Below the pieces are notes generated by a model that made no database searches, was not told the DNA's origin, and saw only the letters and a list, made by a program, of their open reading frames with translations. From IMG/VR virus record IMGVR_UViG_3300019752_000004, positions 18,850-82,849 of that record: a stretch of 64,000 nucleotides of DNA; one strand, written 5' to 3'. Positions 16,891 through 25,006 of the stretch are shown here, piece after piece; positions within the stretch are counted from its first letter, which is position 1; each line of letters opens with the position of its first letter. Both the position numbers and the translations under genes were made by a program. Source of the stretch: a virus.

Positions 16891-17370
16891 ATGGCTACTA
16901 ACAAACAGGTTGAAGATTTTGCATATGAAATGATTGAATACTATGCAATGGTAGAAGCTGTGGATAAGTTGTCTGATAACGTCACAAAGCTTTCACATAC
17001 TGGTAAAGTAATCAAAGAACGTGCAAAGTGTGTCGAAAAGATTCAAAACATCAGAAAAGAATTTGAATATGCATCAAATTGGATTATTACACCAGTTGAA
17101 GGTTACCCTGCTGTAATCATTAAAATTTGGGTGTGTGAATACAGACTAATTTGCAAACACCCTCACATTTCACAAGCATATTTCAAACTAGAACACGGTC
17201 TTAAAGATGTAGATATTCTTAAAATGTACTGTGATTATGTAGAGTTGAAAAATCTTCTGAATGAGAAGGTAACTCAGACTTTTACAGTTTACTGTGGTAT
17301 GCCTTACCAACAACGTAGATCGCAATTGGCAAAACTTAGATATAAAGTGAAAAATCAAAATGTCTCGTAA
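16891..17370 (+). CDS. Hypothetical protein
   Basis: 159 residues from ATG 16891, which follows GGAGAATAAA directly after the frameshifted gene. Mostly helical, with seven cysteines in the second half and a basic end (QQRRSQLAKLRYKVKNQ). No family is recognised. It overlaps the next gene by 11 bases. Confidence 0.65.
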   Translation: MATNKQVEDFAYEMIEYYAMVEAVDKLSDNVTKLSHTGKVIKERAKCVEKIQNIRKEFEYASNWIITPVEGYPAVIIKIWVCEYRLICKHPHISQAYFKLEHGLKDVDILKMYCDYVELKNLLNEKVTQTFTVYCGMPYQQRRSQLAKLRYKVKNQNVS

Positions 17371-17536
17371 AGAAAGACTTTACAAAGCTGCATTATTCTG
17401 GCATAGAAAAGCTCTAGGCTATTGCAACAAGACAGATGATATGGAAAGATTTAGAAACCTTTGTCAACGTGCATATAGTTATGCACAATGGTTTGAAGCA
17501 CTTGCAGAAATGGAGAAACAAAATGAAAGATATTAA
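17360..17536 (+). CDS. Small helical protein
   Basis: 58 residues, MSRKERLYKAALFWHRKALG to the end, predicted helical and rich in aromatic residues. Both ends overlap neighbouring genes by 11-14 bases. It is supported by context and coding look only. Confidence 0.55.
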   Translation: MSRKERLYKAALFWHRKALGYCNKTDDMERFRNLCQRAYSYAQWFEALAEMEKQNERY

Positions 17537-17744
17537 AGTTGGAAGATGGTCATATGAGTTTGCAATTACAGAAGAAGAAAAGAAGGAAGCTCTTGATATT
17601 GTTTCTTGTCGAACTGGTGTATGTTGTCTGCATTGTGTAAAAGACAACACATCAATCGAATACGGATATGATGAATTTGAAGACGACATTCTTCCATCTT
17701 TGAACGTGTTTGATGAAAATTATTATTTAGCAGTAGAATGTTAG
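17523..17744 (+). CDS. Small Cys-containing protein
   Basis: 73 residues from ATG 17523, with GGAG eight bases upstream. The motif CRTGVCCLHC suggests metal binding or disulfides. A longer in-frame start at 17436 would overlap the preceding gene fully and is rejected. Confidence 0.6.
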   Translation: MKDIKVGRWSYEFAITEEEKKEALDIVSCRTGVCCLHCVKDNTSIEYGYDEFEDDILPSLNVFDENYYLAVEC

Positions 17745-17751
17745 GTGAGTC

Positions 17752-18186
17752 ATGGAATTCACAACAGCATTTTTAATATTAATTGTAATTGCATGTGTAT
17801 GTGGTTTTATATGTAGGGATAATCCTAACAAACCAAATACATCAACGGCATCCAACAAATGCAATCATGATTGGATACCAACACGAACTAAAGGGTATCT
17901 GGTATCGTTTGATCAAACTGGTGTGAGACTGCCATACTCTATCATTTACAAACAACGTGTATGTGTATTATGTGGAGAATTGTATGATCACGCAAAACGT
18001 CAGTGTATGAGTGGCACATATCATGAAATCACAAAAGAACAGTTTGACGAATATCAGAAACAGGACTCTGAAAAGTTTTGGGAAGAATTGCACCGTGAAG
18101 TTGATTCTGAAAACCACAAAAACTTTATGTCTAAAGTAGAACGTGCTGAAACAATTTTAAAGGAGAAACAAAATGAAAACTTATAA
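17752..18186 (+). CDS. Membrane-anchored protein with Cys motif
   Basis: 144 residues. An N-terminal hydrophobic helix (FLILIVIACVCGFIC) is followed by KCNHDWIPT and RVCVLCGELYDHAK, which could form a zinc site (Cys, His, CxxC). The tail is helical and charged. Similar anchored zinc-knuckle proteins occur in other phages, but no function is known. Confidence 0.6.
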   Translation: MEFTTAFLILIVIACVCGFICRDNPNKPNTSTASNKCNHDWIPTRTKGYLVSFDQTGVRLPYSIIYKQRVCVLCGELYDHAKRQCMSGTYHEITKEQFDEYQKQDSEKFWEELHREVDSENHKNFMSKVERAETILKEKQNENL

Positions 18187-18382
18187 GTACGATGGTGTGG
18201 AATTGGTATTAGTAGCAGACGGACACGGTTTGTATTCAGGTACGTGTGTAGGATGTTATTTTGATTCGTTTGAAGGGGGATGTCCAGAAATATGCGGAGA
18301 TGGTAGCATATTTATCCATGTGAATGAGAATGCTGTATTCCATGAAGACTTATTTGAAGTAACGGATGTCGATGATGGATAA
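18173..18382 (+). CDS. Small Cys-rich protein, paralogue of the gene at 13193
   Basis: 69 residues. It begins MKTYKYDGVELVLVADG, then CVGCYFDSFEGGCPEIC, and ends acidic. The arrangement matches the 13193 gene product, including the KYDGV start and four cysteines. It overlaps both neighbours by 14-17 bases. Confidence 0.62.
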   Translation: MKTYKYDGVELVLVADGHGLYSGTCVGCYFDSFEGGCPEICGDGSIFIHVNENAVFHEDLFEVTDVDDG

Positions 18383-18617
18383 TTCACTCATAGAAGCTCT
18401 AATAGAAGCCCTAGAAGATATTGACAGACTTATTGAAAATGGTGAAATCACTAAGAACGATGATACAGATTATTGTTTTCCACATCACTGTGACGGACAA
18501 TGCCAAGGAATGGGTGGTTGTCCATACTGTTGTGAATTCTGGTATGATGATGCCGTAGAACGTGGTGTTGATCCAGAAAATTTAAAAGAACTTGATTGTT
18601 GTATGCAAGGATACTAA
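18366..18617 (+). CDS. Small Cys-rich acidic protein
   Basis: 83 residues with CFPHHCDGQC, GGCPYCCEFW and a final CC pair: nine cysteines in all. Starts at 18366, 18372 or 18375 are all possible within the overlap with the previous gene. It is the last plus-strand gene before the 68-bp inverted repeat and the opposing baseplate genes. Confidence 0.6.
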   Translation: MSMMDNSLIEALIEALEDIDRLIENGEITKNDDTDYCFPHHCDGQCQGMGGCPYCCEFWYDDAVERGVDPENLKELDCCMQGY

Positions 18618-18629
18618 ATCTCTCAAATT

Positions 18630-18697
18630 GATTCTAACGCATTCTAAACTTAAAGATAGGTCAATATACCTAAAATGGTTTAGAATGCGTTAGAATC
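18630..18697. repeat. 68-bp inverted repeat (19-30-19) between convergent genes
   Basis: GATTCTAACGCATTCTAAA (18630-18648) is perfectly complementary to 18679-18697, separated by 30 bases. The core TTCTAA-CGCA-TTCTAA is itself a direct repeat of TTCTAA on a 10-bp pitch. The spacer contains a smaller TAGGT/ACCTA pair. A second element of the same geometry is at 53004-53073. It may act as a two-way terminator here, but has no T run; protein binding is equally possible. Confidence 0.85.
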
Positions 18698-18712
18698 GTG
18701 TTTCTGGCCGTT

Positions 18713-19093
18713 TTATCGTAGTCTGGATAGTGGAAGACTAAACGTATTTAAAGTTTCCTGATTGATTATGAAATATTTAATATCAATAACCAACGTATTA
18801 TCATCTTGTTCCATTACATTAATCTCATCAACTTCACATCTAGGTTCATATTCATCTATCAAGTTCTTTAGACTCTGTTGAATTTGAGTTGTAAATGCAA
18901 TGTCCAGATTTTCAAACAGTTGATCCTCTATACCAGCACCATAAAATGGGTCATATAGAATCTCACCTTGTCTCGTTAAAATTAAATGTCTTAGACTCTG
19001 ATTGACACTACTAGCATTATTTTTAACACCAATATCTCCTGTAACTGGATTACGAACTAGACTAAAATCCATATCCTTGTATATATTTCCCAT
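18713..19093 (-). CDS. 25: Baseplate wedge protein (T4 gp25)
   Basis: 126 residues (T4 gp25 has 132). It contains RNPVTGDIGVKNNASSVNQS and LTRQGEILYDPFYGAG...FENLD, the gp25/W/TssE-family signature including the conserved P-x-x-G and EPR segments. It forms the inner part of the baseplate wedge that initiates sheath assembly. The gene overlaps gene 5 by 1 base and is likely co-transcribed from the late promoter upstream of 26. Confidence 0.88.
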   Translation of the reverse strand: MGNIYKDMDFSLVRNPVTGDIGVKNNASSVNQSLRHLILTRQGEILYDPFYGAGIEDQLFENLDIAFTTQIQQSLKNLIDEYEPRCEVDEINVMEQDDNTLVIDIKYFIINQETLNTFSLPLSRLR

Positions 19094-21741
19094 TATACTA
19101 TTACTCCATTGTCTGAAAATGCTAACCAGTTTGTACCATTACTATATGCTGGTTTAAGATCACCGCTATCTATAATCATAATGATACTCCCATTATTTGA
19201 TGTTGCTGATGGAAAATTTGCATCAGTCGTGTCTATTGGTGTTAGTGTCAAAAGTTTTCCTGCATCTACAGTTACATCATCATTAAAACTTGATGTTGAA
19301 TTTGCTGTGAGCGTTCCGTTCAAAGTGGTTCCATTAGTGACTGTGACAGTATCTTTTAATTCTACGTCATCATTAAAACTAGCGGTTCCACTGACTTCCA
19401 GTCCAGCATTAGCATTTACTTTAGATTCAGCTTGTAAAGCAACTCTAGCTGATGTGATTGATCCGAGTGTTACTATGGGTCCAGTATTGCCGCCTATAGT
19501 AGCCAATCTAACTACTGTACTACTATCATTGACATTATCAAATGCAAATTCTAAAGGTGATTTAGTAATTTCAATCTTAGCAGCATTTGCTGTATCAGAT
19601 GTCGTTAATCCTGTATTTGTTAATGTGCCACCATCAACACTGTCACCACTTGTTAAAACTAGATTCCAATCACTACCGTCCCATCTGTATGTTAGGTCTG
19701 CGTCTGTATCAAACCATATATCACCTTCAACTAGTGTGATAGTCGGGTCATTCTGTGGGTCTGTAGTTCTAAAGTATGATGTAGATTTACCATTGTCCAA
19801 ATCATTGAGGTTAGCAAGTATTGGACCAATATCACTATTATCAATAACCCATTGACCGTTATTGCGTATATACAAACGGTTTTCGTCGCTGGTATCAACC
19901 CAGTAATCACCTTGATCCCCTATAGGCGGCTCAGTAGATGAGTAGAATACCTGCACGTCACCATTTAGTGCTGCAGCGGTTTTACTAAATTCATCTAGTG
20001 CCCTGATACTGTTTTCATATCCCTGTAGTGATTTAGTTGCAACCTCGTTTGCATCCGTATTGCCCACAAGTTTAGTGTCATTAGCAATCTTTCTGATAGT
20101 GATTCCAGTAGCCGCAACCCATACACCAGCTTTATAGATCATAGGGTCATCAAGAGATTCAGGAAACCAGATGTCATTCGTTTGCGGTTCATTTGGTTCA
20201 ACCGCACTTGTAAAAACCTGTTTTGTTCCACCACCTACAGCACCAATGTCTGTAATTGCAAATGAAATAGTAGGGTTATCATCCTGTATCCAACCATCTA
20301 CAGTTCTTTTGTACTGCACAAAATTAGCTTGATCAGCCGTGTCAACCCATATTTGACCAATTGATGGATTTACTGGTTCGCCGTCCTGAATTGACAATGT
20401 TGTAGGTGCACTACTTCGTAACAGCGCATTATCAATACCAGATGTAATAGCAGATGCTGGACTACCACCTAATTGACTTGCATTGGTAGCAAATTGAGAA
20501 TTTTGAATCCAACCCTGTGCGACACCACCTACACTGAGTTGACCTATGAATGTTGGTCCTATAAAACCAACAGATTCAGCTTCCACTTCAAAAGATTTAG
20601 ATTTAATATTATATCTGTTTTCTACTGTTGTGAAATAATTTAGACCCACATATTGATGTTTAACCATCTTGGCAATTGACACCATATCAAGTACAGATTT
20701 AACTGTTAGTGTCCCATCATCTGCAAATTCCTGATAACTACCTGTTCTGTGCTGGTGATTGATGCGTGTGTTATTAGGTGTGTCATCAATCTCAATTAGA
20801 TGACCAGACATAGATTGAAAAACTCTGTTGAAAGGATAATCTGATGGTCCTACTGTTTTTTCACTAAATCCACTCTGATCAATCTCCTTATCATAGTTAA
20901 CAAGTGCATCCTCTTGTCTAGGGAATCTGAGTGATAATACACGACTTCTATCAAATCTTCTTACATTTACTGCATCACTCTGATTGCCGCCTAATATCCA
21001 TACACTGTTTTCATCCCATTTTGTCAGGAACCCTACGTGACCTTGCCAAGTCGTGTTACCTCGTGTAATGACTATAATAGCACCGAACACATAATCAGAT
21101 TCGGCACCCCATTCAACCCATGAACGTGCAGCTGCACTACGTGTGCCCTGAATAGGTGTCTTACTGTTTCGCATAACCCAGTTTACGAATGCTGAACACC
21201 AAGGTGTATTATCATCACTAGCATTTAACAATGTCTCATCATGATATCTTAGAATCTGTGGATTGCTGCCATTGACAAATTCTTTTACACCACGTTGTGA
21301 ATATGCCACATTCATCCAGTCGCTTGGATCAATTTCCACTTCATCCAATTCAACTGTATTTGATTCAACTGATGTCTGGTCTTCATTACGTCTACGCTGT
21401 GAATCAATAATTTCACCACGTGCACGTGCATTTACATCATGTTCACCTGTAGTCTGATTAAAACCATGATAAACAGCTAATACCACTGGTTCCTGTTTAT
21501 CATCACCATCTTTAAAAAAGCATATTACTGTACTACCCACTACAATGCCATTAGGGGACCAACCAAGCCCCCTGAATCCAGCATTATTAGGTGATATACA
21601 CACTGTAGACCATCTAAGAGCCTCTGTAGGTATATCACTTCTACTCTGTGAGTGTACACCATATACGCGCACACGAACCCTACCAGCCTGTAGTGGGTCA
21701 TCTACGTCTTCTACTATACCGAAGTACAAATAATCTATCAT
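19093..21741 (-). CDS. 5: Baseplate central spike protein (T4 gp5-like) with NlpC/P60-type domain and fibre-like C-terminus
   Basis: 882 residues against 575 in T4. Residues 1-95 are the gp5 OB-fold (YFGIVEDVDDPLQAGRVRVR). Residues about 138-275 resemble TIGR02594/CHAP-like Cys-His murein hydrolases (TPWCSAFVNWV with Cys182, GHVGFLT with His235) and occupy the position of the T4 lysozyme domain. Residues about 300-350 (SGHLIEIDDTPNNTRINHQH) are the gp5/VgrG spike stem. Four repeats of the type GDIWFDT...G-W follow (about 450-700), then a low-complexity fibre-like tail. It pierces the outer membrane and cleaves peptidoglycan. The enzyme bond specificity is unknown. Confidence 0.85.
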   Translation of the reverse strand: MIDYLYFGIVEDVDDPLQAGRVRVRVYGVHSQSRSDIPTEALRWSTVCISPNNAGFRGLGWSPNGIVVGSTVICFFKDGDDKQEPVVLAVYHGFNQTTGEHDVNARARGEIIDSQRRRNEDQTSVESNTVELDEVEIDPSDWMNVAYSQRGVKEFVNGSNPQILRYHDETLLNASDDNTPWCSAFVNWVMRNSKTPIQGTRSAAARSWVEWGAESDYVFGAIIVITRGNTTWQGHVGFLTKWDENSVWILGGNQSDAVNVRRFDRSRVLSLRFPRQEDALVNYDKEIDQSGFSEKTVGPSDYPFNRVFQSMSGHLIEIDDTPNNTRINHQHRTGSYQEFADDGTLTVKSVLDMVSIAKMVKHQYVGLNYFTTVENRYNIKSKSFEVEAESVGFIGPTFIGQLSVGGVAQGWIQNSQFATNASQLGGSPASAITSGIDNALLRSSAPTTLSIQDGEPVNPSIGQIWVDTADQANFVQYKRTVDGWIQDDNPTISFAITDIGAVGGGTKQVFTSAVEPNEPQTNDIWFPESLDDPMIYKAGVWVAATGITIRKIANDTKLVGNTDANEVATKSLQGYENSIRALDEFSKTAAALNGDVQVFYSSTEPPIGDQGDYWVDTSDENRLYIRNNGQWVIDNSDIGPILANLNDLDNGKSTSYFRTTDPQNDPTITLVEGDIWFDTDADLTYRWDGSDWNLVLTSGDSVDGGTLTNTGLTTSDTANAAKIEITKSPLEFAFDNVNDSSTVVRLATIGGNTGPIVTLGSITSARVALQAESKVNANAGLEVSGTASFNDDVELKDTVTVTNGTTLNGTLTANSTSSFNDDVTVDAGKLLTLTPIDTTDANFPSATSNNGSIIMIIDSGDLKPAYSNGTNWLAFSDNGVIV

Positions 21742-21758
21742 ACGTTTTCCTTAAATCA

Positions 21759-21950
21759 TTATTTATTTTGAATATTGTCATATTCTTCTTTCAGACGCTG
21801 ATATAATAATTTTTGATGAACATCGAAATGCCACGGCAACATATTATTATATTCTGTTAGTGTGAAATTGTGACGGATCATAATCTGTGAATTTTTAAAA
21901 TAATCAATCAGTGTCTTACCTTCAAAAATTATCTGAAAACCTGTGTGAAT
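21759..21950 (-). CDS. Possible -1 frameshift extension of the gene 26 product (tail chaperone-like domain)
   Basis: The -1 frame relative to gene 26 is open from 21950 to the TAA at 21759, overlapping the last seven gene 26 codons. It encodes about 63 residues, with IRHNFTLTEYNNMLPWHFDV and a helical end. The only AUG (21881) lacks a Shine-Dalgarno site. A short conserved-looking domain joined in the -1 frame to a tail assembly gene is the layout of gpG/gpGT-type chaperones. The overlap contains GGTTTTC, which is not a canonical slippery heptamer. A 40-residue independent gene is the alternative. Confidence 0.5.
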   Translation of the reverse strand: MHTGFQIIFEGKTLIDYFKNSQIMIRHNFTLTEYNNMLPWHFDVHQKLLYQRLKEEYDNIQNK

Positions 21951-22633
21951 TTATCCAGTTTGATTGTGTGTTCGTGTCCACAATTAGGACATACGAATTT
22001 AGTTTCATAGTAAATATGAGGCATTTTTGATACAAATTTCTCTACAATCTCTTTTTTCTGAATTACAGTGAGGCTGTTTAGAAATCTAATTTTAGAATCA
22101 TATGTCTCATTCATCATATCATACACTTCATCACTATGAGTAACGTAATCAATACAGGTCAAAAGCATATTGTTTTCAGTGATTTTATCCATATTCATCA
22201 TTTTACCCATTGTAGGATAACCTAATTTGATACTGATACTATCAGATAATTTAATTACATCATCACCTGATTCATATTCTTTGATGACAAAATCACCGAT
22301 TTTAATATTGCATTCAATTGTTTCATTGCATGGTTGACCATCTACATCATTTTTACATCTATATGGCGCACGAATGACTTCACCAATACTGATTTCTCTA
22401 ATTTTTAGAAACAAATATTCTAGTGCGAATAATGGAATTGAATCTACATCAAAATCTTTTTCAATCACACATTCTTTAGTAATCTGTCTGACTGCATTCA
22501 TTTGATCTTTAAATTCACCATCCTGTGCCTGTAGAAAGATTGATTCCTGTCCTACAGTGAATCCAGAATAGTTAATTTTACCAATATATTTGTTGTTTAA
22601 TAATTTAGTTTGTTTTGGAAGAGTTGGTAACAT
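21929..22633 (-). CDS. 26: Baseplate hub assembly protein (T4 gp26-like)
   Basis: 234 residues, slightly longer than T4 gp26 (208). It matches the T4 baseplate protein family (PF12322) by its IGEVIRAPYRCKN...CNETIECN segment and the closing CPNCGHEHTIKLDKF; two Cys pairs may bind zinc. It acts in hub or tape-measure assembly rather than being abundant in the virion. A CATAAATA late promoter and AAGGAG site lie directly upstream. Confidence 0.75.
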   Translation of the reverse strand: MLPTLPKQTKLLNNKYIGKINYSGFTVGQESIFLQAQDGEFKDQMNAVRQITKECVIEKDFDVDSIPLFALEYLFLKIREISIGEVIRAPYRCKNDVDGQPCNETIECNIKIGDFVIKEYESGDDVIKLSDSISIKLGYPTMGKMMNMDKITENNMLLTCIDYVTHSDEVYDMMNETYDSKIRFLNSLTVIQKKEIVEKFVSKMPHIYYETKFVCPNCGHEHTIKLDKFTQVFR

Positions 22634-22651
22634 ATATTATCTCCTTTATCG

Positions 22652-22659
22652 TATTTATG
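22652..22659 (-). promoter_or_regulatory. T4-type late promoter for genes 26-5-25
   Basis: On the minus strand the sequence reads CATAAATAC, 18 bases before the gene 26 ATG, with AAGGAG between. It is in a short divergent spacer whose other side carries the plus-strand gene at 22708. Confidence 0.6.
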
Positions 22660-22707
22660 TCTAGAAAACGAACACTAAATACCTACAAACGAAAAGGAGA
22701 AATGAGA

Positions 22708-23091
22708 ATGAAAATTAGTAAAAAATCTCATGAAATTATTAGATATTGTAAAGAACAGTTCAATGAAATGGAAATTGAACATAGTGACAACAGTGTATAT
22801 GAATTATTGATTGGTCCAGAGAATACATTCCTTATCACGTTGTCTAAAGACACAGCATACATCTCATTCAGCCTGAAATGCGATCCTAGCTTCTCTGCTG
22901 TCATAGGTAATATGCTGTGTCCAAAATTTAATTTAAACATCACAGAACCCCATATAACGACAAAAACTGGTATGGTGGCTTATGGTAGAGATGCTTATAC
23001 TGAATTAAATGTAATGAGAGCTGATGAATATAATGAAGCTGTGAAAACTTTAATTCAGAATCAAATTATTGAAAATGCGATGGAGAAATAA
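22708..23091 (+). CDS. Hypothetical protein
   Basis: 127 residues starting MKISKKSHEIIRYCKEQFN. ATG 22708 gives the best spacing to AAGGAG; ATG 22702 is an alternative. No recognised family. It is the first plus-strand gene after the divergent spacer and touches the next gene. Confidence 0.65.
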   Translation: MKISKKSHEIIRYCKEQFNEMEIEHSDNSVYELLIGPENTFLITLSKDTAYISFSLKCDPSFSAVIGNMLCPKFNLNITEPHITTKTGMVAYGRDAYTELNVMRADEYNEAVKTLIQNQIIENAMEK

Positions 23092-23250
23092 ATGGAAACT
23101 GAAACTACATATTTTAAAATGGAATGCAGGGCTTGCAGACAACATTATTTTCTGGTATATGAATGTGATGAAGATGAACATGATGATAATAAATCTATTT
23201 GTTGTCCATTTTGTAAATCAGAAGCTATTGAAACACTGGTTGAAGAATAA
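23092..23250 (+). CDS. Small zinc-ribbon-like protein
   Basis: 52 residues: MECRACRQHYFLVYEC, acidic linker, then ICCPFCKSEA. Two CxxC pairs about 30 residues apart suggest a zinc ribbon. GGAG precedes the ATG, and the stop overlaps the next start by 1 base. Confidence 0.6.
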   Translation: METETTYFKMECRACRQHYFLVYECDEDEHDDNKSICCPFCKSEAIETLVEE

Positions 23251-23816
23251 TGATTGTAGCAGGTATAGATTATAGTATGAGTAGTCCAGCTATTTGTATT
23301 ATAGACACTGAAAAACAATCATTTGATGATTTTAAATTCTACAATACTATTAAAGGTAAAAAATATTCTGGTATATATAATAATATTAGGATAGATGAGA
23401 CACCAGCTAATAAAACATTTCTAAATGACATTGAAAGATATAGTTATCTAGCTAAATGGACTGTCAACATTTTAAATAAAAATAATGTTGACAAGGTTAT
23501 ATTAGAAGGTTATGCTATGAACGTAGTGAATAAAGGTCTTATATTTAATATTGCAGAGAATACAGCTATATTAAAGTATATGTTATTATTAAATGGTTAT
23601 GATAATATTTACACACCTGCACCAAAAGAAGTAAAAAAGTTCTTTACAGGAAGAGGTAATGCTGATAAACATGAGTGTATAGAAACCTTTGAAACTAAAC
23701 ATCATGTCACTATGCGTAAACTATTAGGTATTACTAAGAAAGACCCTAAACCGATTGATGATCTAGTAGATGCGTCTGCAATTGCCGAATACGGCATAAC
23801 TCTAACAGGAGAATGA
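23250..23816 (+). CDS. RuvC-like nuclease (Holliday junction resolvase family)
   Basis: 188 residues. GIDYSMSSPAICI places Asp7 in the first RNase H-fold strand, VILEGYAM gives Glu86, and PIDDLVDASAIAEY supplies C-terminal aspartates, the RuvC/poxvirus A22-type order. It could resolve branched recombination intermediates before packaging, a task T4 gives to endonuclease VII (gp49). Substrate is inferred from the family. Confidence 0.7.
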   Translation: MIVAGIDYSMSSPAICIIDTEKQSFDDFKFYNTIKGKKYSGIYNNIRIDETPANKTFLNDIERYSYLAKWTVNILNKNNVDKVILEGYAMNVVNKGLIFNIAENTAILKYMLLLNGYDNIYTPAPKEVKKFFTGRGNADKHECIETFETKHHVTMRKLLGITKKDPKPIDDLVDASAIAEYGITLTGE

Positions 23817-24308
23817 ATGGATAAATTTGCACTTGACAAGAATTTCATTTTACAGTATTATAAAAATGATCCAGCTTTTCTAGTACGTATATTAGAATAT
23901 AAAGTTGATTTCCGTGACATCATGAATGTCATTCTGGAACAGGATACTATTGAAGAACAGATTGAGATTATGAAAATCTGTAATGTGTCGCCACTGTTCC
24001 GTAAACTTACAAAGTCCATCCTACCGAGAAAGAATTTTCTCGTCAAAACCAAGAATATGAAAGATGATTTCGTATTCGACACCCAACAGCATACTACATG
24101 GTATGCACTTGCACGTGATATTCATCTGTATGAAGATATTGGTGAATATAGCGTAGAACAATCACAAAATCATTTACATGAAAAACTTACCGCTATGGGC
24201 GAGTATGAAGGTAATTACATACTGGGATTTATCCTAGGGGAACAATCAGACACACGCATCACAGATCAACTACTGATTGAGTGTGGTGTCATAGACCCTT
24301 GGGAGTAA
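23817..24308 (+). CDS. Hypothetical protein
   Basis: 163 residues, starting on the base after the RuvC-like gene stop, with AGGAGAATG overlapping the junction. Mostly helical with no motif recognised. Linked expression with the resolvase is likely. Confidence 0.65.
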   Translation: MDKFALDKNFILQYYKNDPAFLVRILEYKVDFRDIMNVILEQDTIEEQIEIMKICNVSPLFRKLTKSILPRKNFLVKTKNMKDDFVFDTQQHTTWYALARDIHLYEDIGEYSVEQSQNHLHEKLTAMGEYEGNYILGFILGEQSDTRITDQLLIECGVIDPWE

Positions 24309-24314
24309 TAGTAT

Positions 24315-24557
24315 ATGCCTTTATATGAAGCTTATTGTCCATGTGGGAACACAGAGGATTTCTTTTCTAGTGTGACCGAACGTCATGCAGATGCAGAGTC
24401 ACTTGTGTGTTCTGACTGTGGTAAAAACATGTTATTAGGTTGTGGAAACGCTGCTATTATCGCTGGTGTAGCAAGCGCATATAGCAAGACTCCACAGGAT
24501 TTTCGTGATCTTATGAAGAAGATAAATAAAGACCATAGGGGGTGTATGGACCTATGA
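24315..24557 (+). CDS. FmdB-like zinc-ribbon protein
   Basis: 80 residues: MPLYEAYCPCGNTEDFF and LVCSDCGKNMLLGCG give the Cys-x-Cys...CxxC layout of the FmdB family of short regulatory zinc ribbons found in many tailed phages. The C-terminus (DFRDLMKKINKDHRGC) is helical. It overlaps the next gene by 4 bases. Confidence 0.65.
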   Translation: MPLYEAYCPCGNTEDFFSSVTERHADAESLVCSDCGKNMLLGCGNAAIIAGVASAYSKTPQDFRDLMKKINKDHRGCMDL

Positions 24558-24784
24558 TTAAATCAGCAGATGAAATATCAAGAGAAATAATTCTGTTATC
24601 ACAGGATTCTGGCGATTCAGTTTTCAGTTGCGTCATTGATGTTTTTGAAAAATATCAGATTGATCATATTGATGCACTCAAATTTTTGACACCTCAAATT
24701 CTGTCTGTGTTGGAAAACGAGTGTGCTGAAAAACGTATGATTGATGCAACCCCTGTAAAGTCTTTATTCGAGATGTTAAAATGA
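24554..24784 (+). CDS. 33: Probable late transcription coactivator (T4 gp33-like)
   Basis: 76 residues starting MIKSADEISREIILLSQDSG. The helical core (YQIDHIDALKFLTPQILSVL...ECAEKRMID) and small size fit gp33, and the protein ends VKSLFEMLK, a hydrophobic tail like that by which T4 gp33 contacts the sliding clamp. gp33 links gp55-polymerase to the clamp in late transcription. An ATG at 24542 is upstream but 24554 is used because the upstream part overlaps the FmdB-like gene. Similarity is by motif only. Confidence 0.55.
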   Translation: MIKSADEISREIILLSQDSGDSVFSCVIDVFEKYQIDHIDALKFLTPQILSVLENECAEKRMIDATPVKSLFEMLK

Positions 24785-24978
24785 AATATTTAATACGTAA
24801 TTATTTTAGTGAAAAGTTTCCTAATTATGATTGTGTAGAAGATAATGAAATACAGTGTGGTGTAACAGAAACCATACAAATTCCGTCTAGCAAAAACTAT
24901 ATTACAGTGTTGTACTGTGTGTGTAGTAAAACTATTAGTTACAAAATAATTCAAAACAAGCAAAAACTATGGCTATAA
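24781..24978 (+). CDS. Small hypothetical protein
   Basis: 65 residues, MKYLIRNYFSEKFPNYDCVE to the end, with four cysteines. It overlaps the 33-like gene by 4 bases. Its stop lies within a small TGGCT-ATA-AGCCA hairpin (24970-24982) upstream of gene 32. Confidence 0.55.
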   Translation: MKYLIRNYFSEKFPNYDCVEDNEIQCGVTETIQIPSSKNYITVLYCVCSKTISYKIIQNKQKLWL

Positions 24979-24982
24979 GCCA
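24970..24982 (+). promoter_or_regulatory. Small hairpin upstream of gene 32
   Basis: TGGCT-ATA-AGCCA can form a 5-bp stem with a 3-base loop 24 bases before the gene 32 start. T4 gene 32 mRNA carries a folded autoregulatory site upstream of its start; this could be the equivalent, but the stem is short. Confidence 0.25.
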
Positions 24983-25006
24983 AATGTAAGCAAAAAAGGA
25001 AAACTT

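Noticed and set aside
19109-19855. 248-codon open frame on the plus strand
   Set aside because: It is antisense to the fibre-like end of gene 5, has no ribosome-binding site, and its Ser/Val/Leu-rich composition is the mirror of Asn/Thr/Asp codons.
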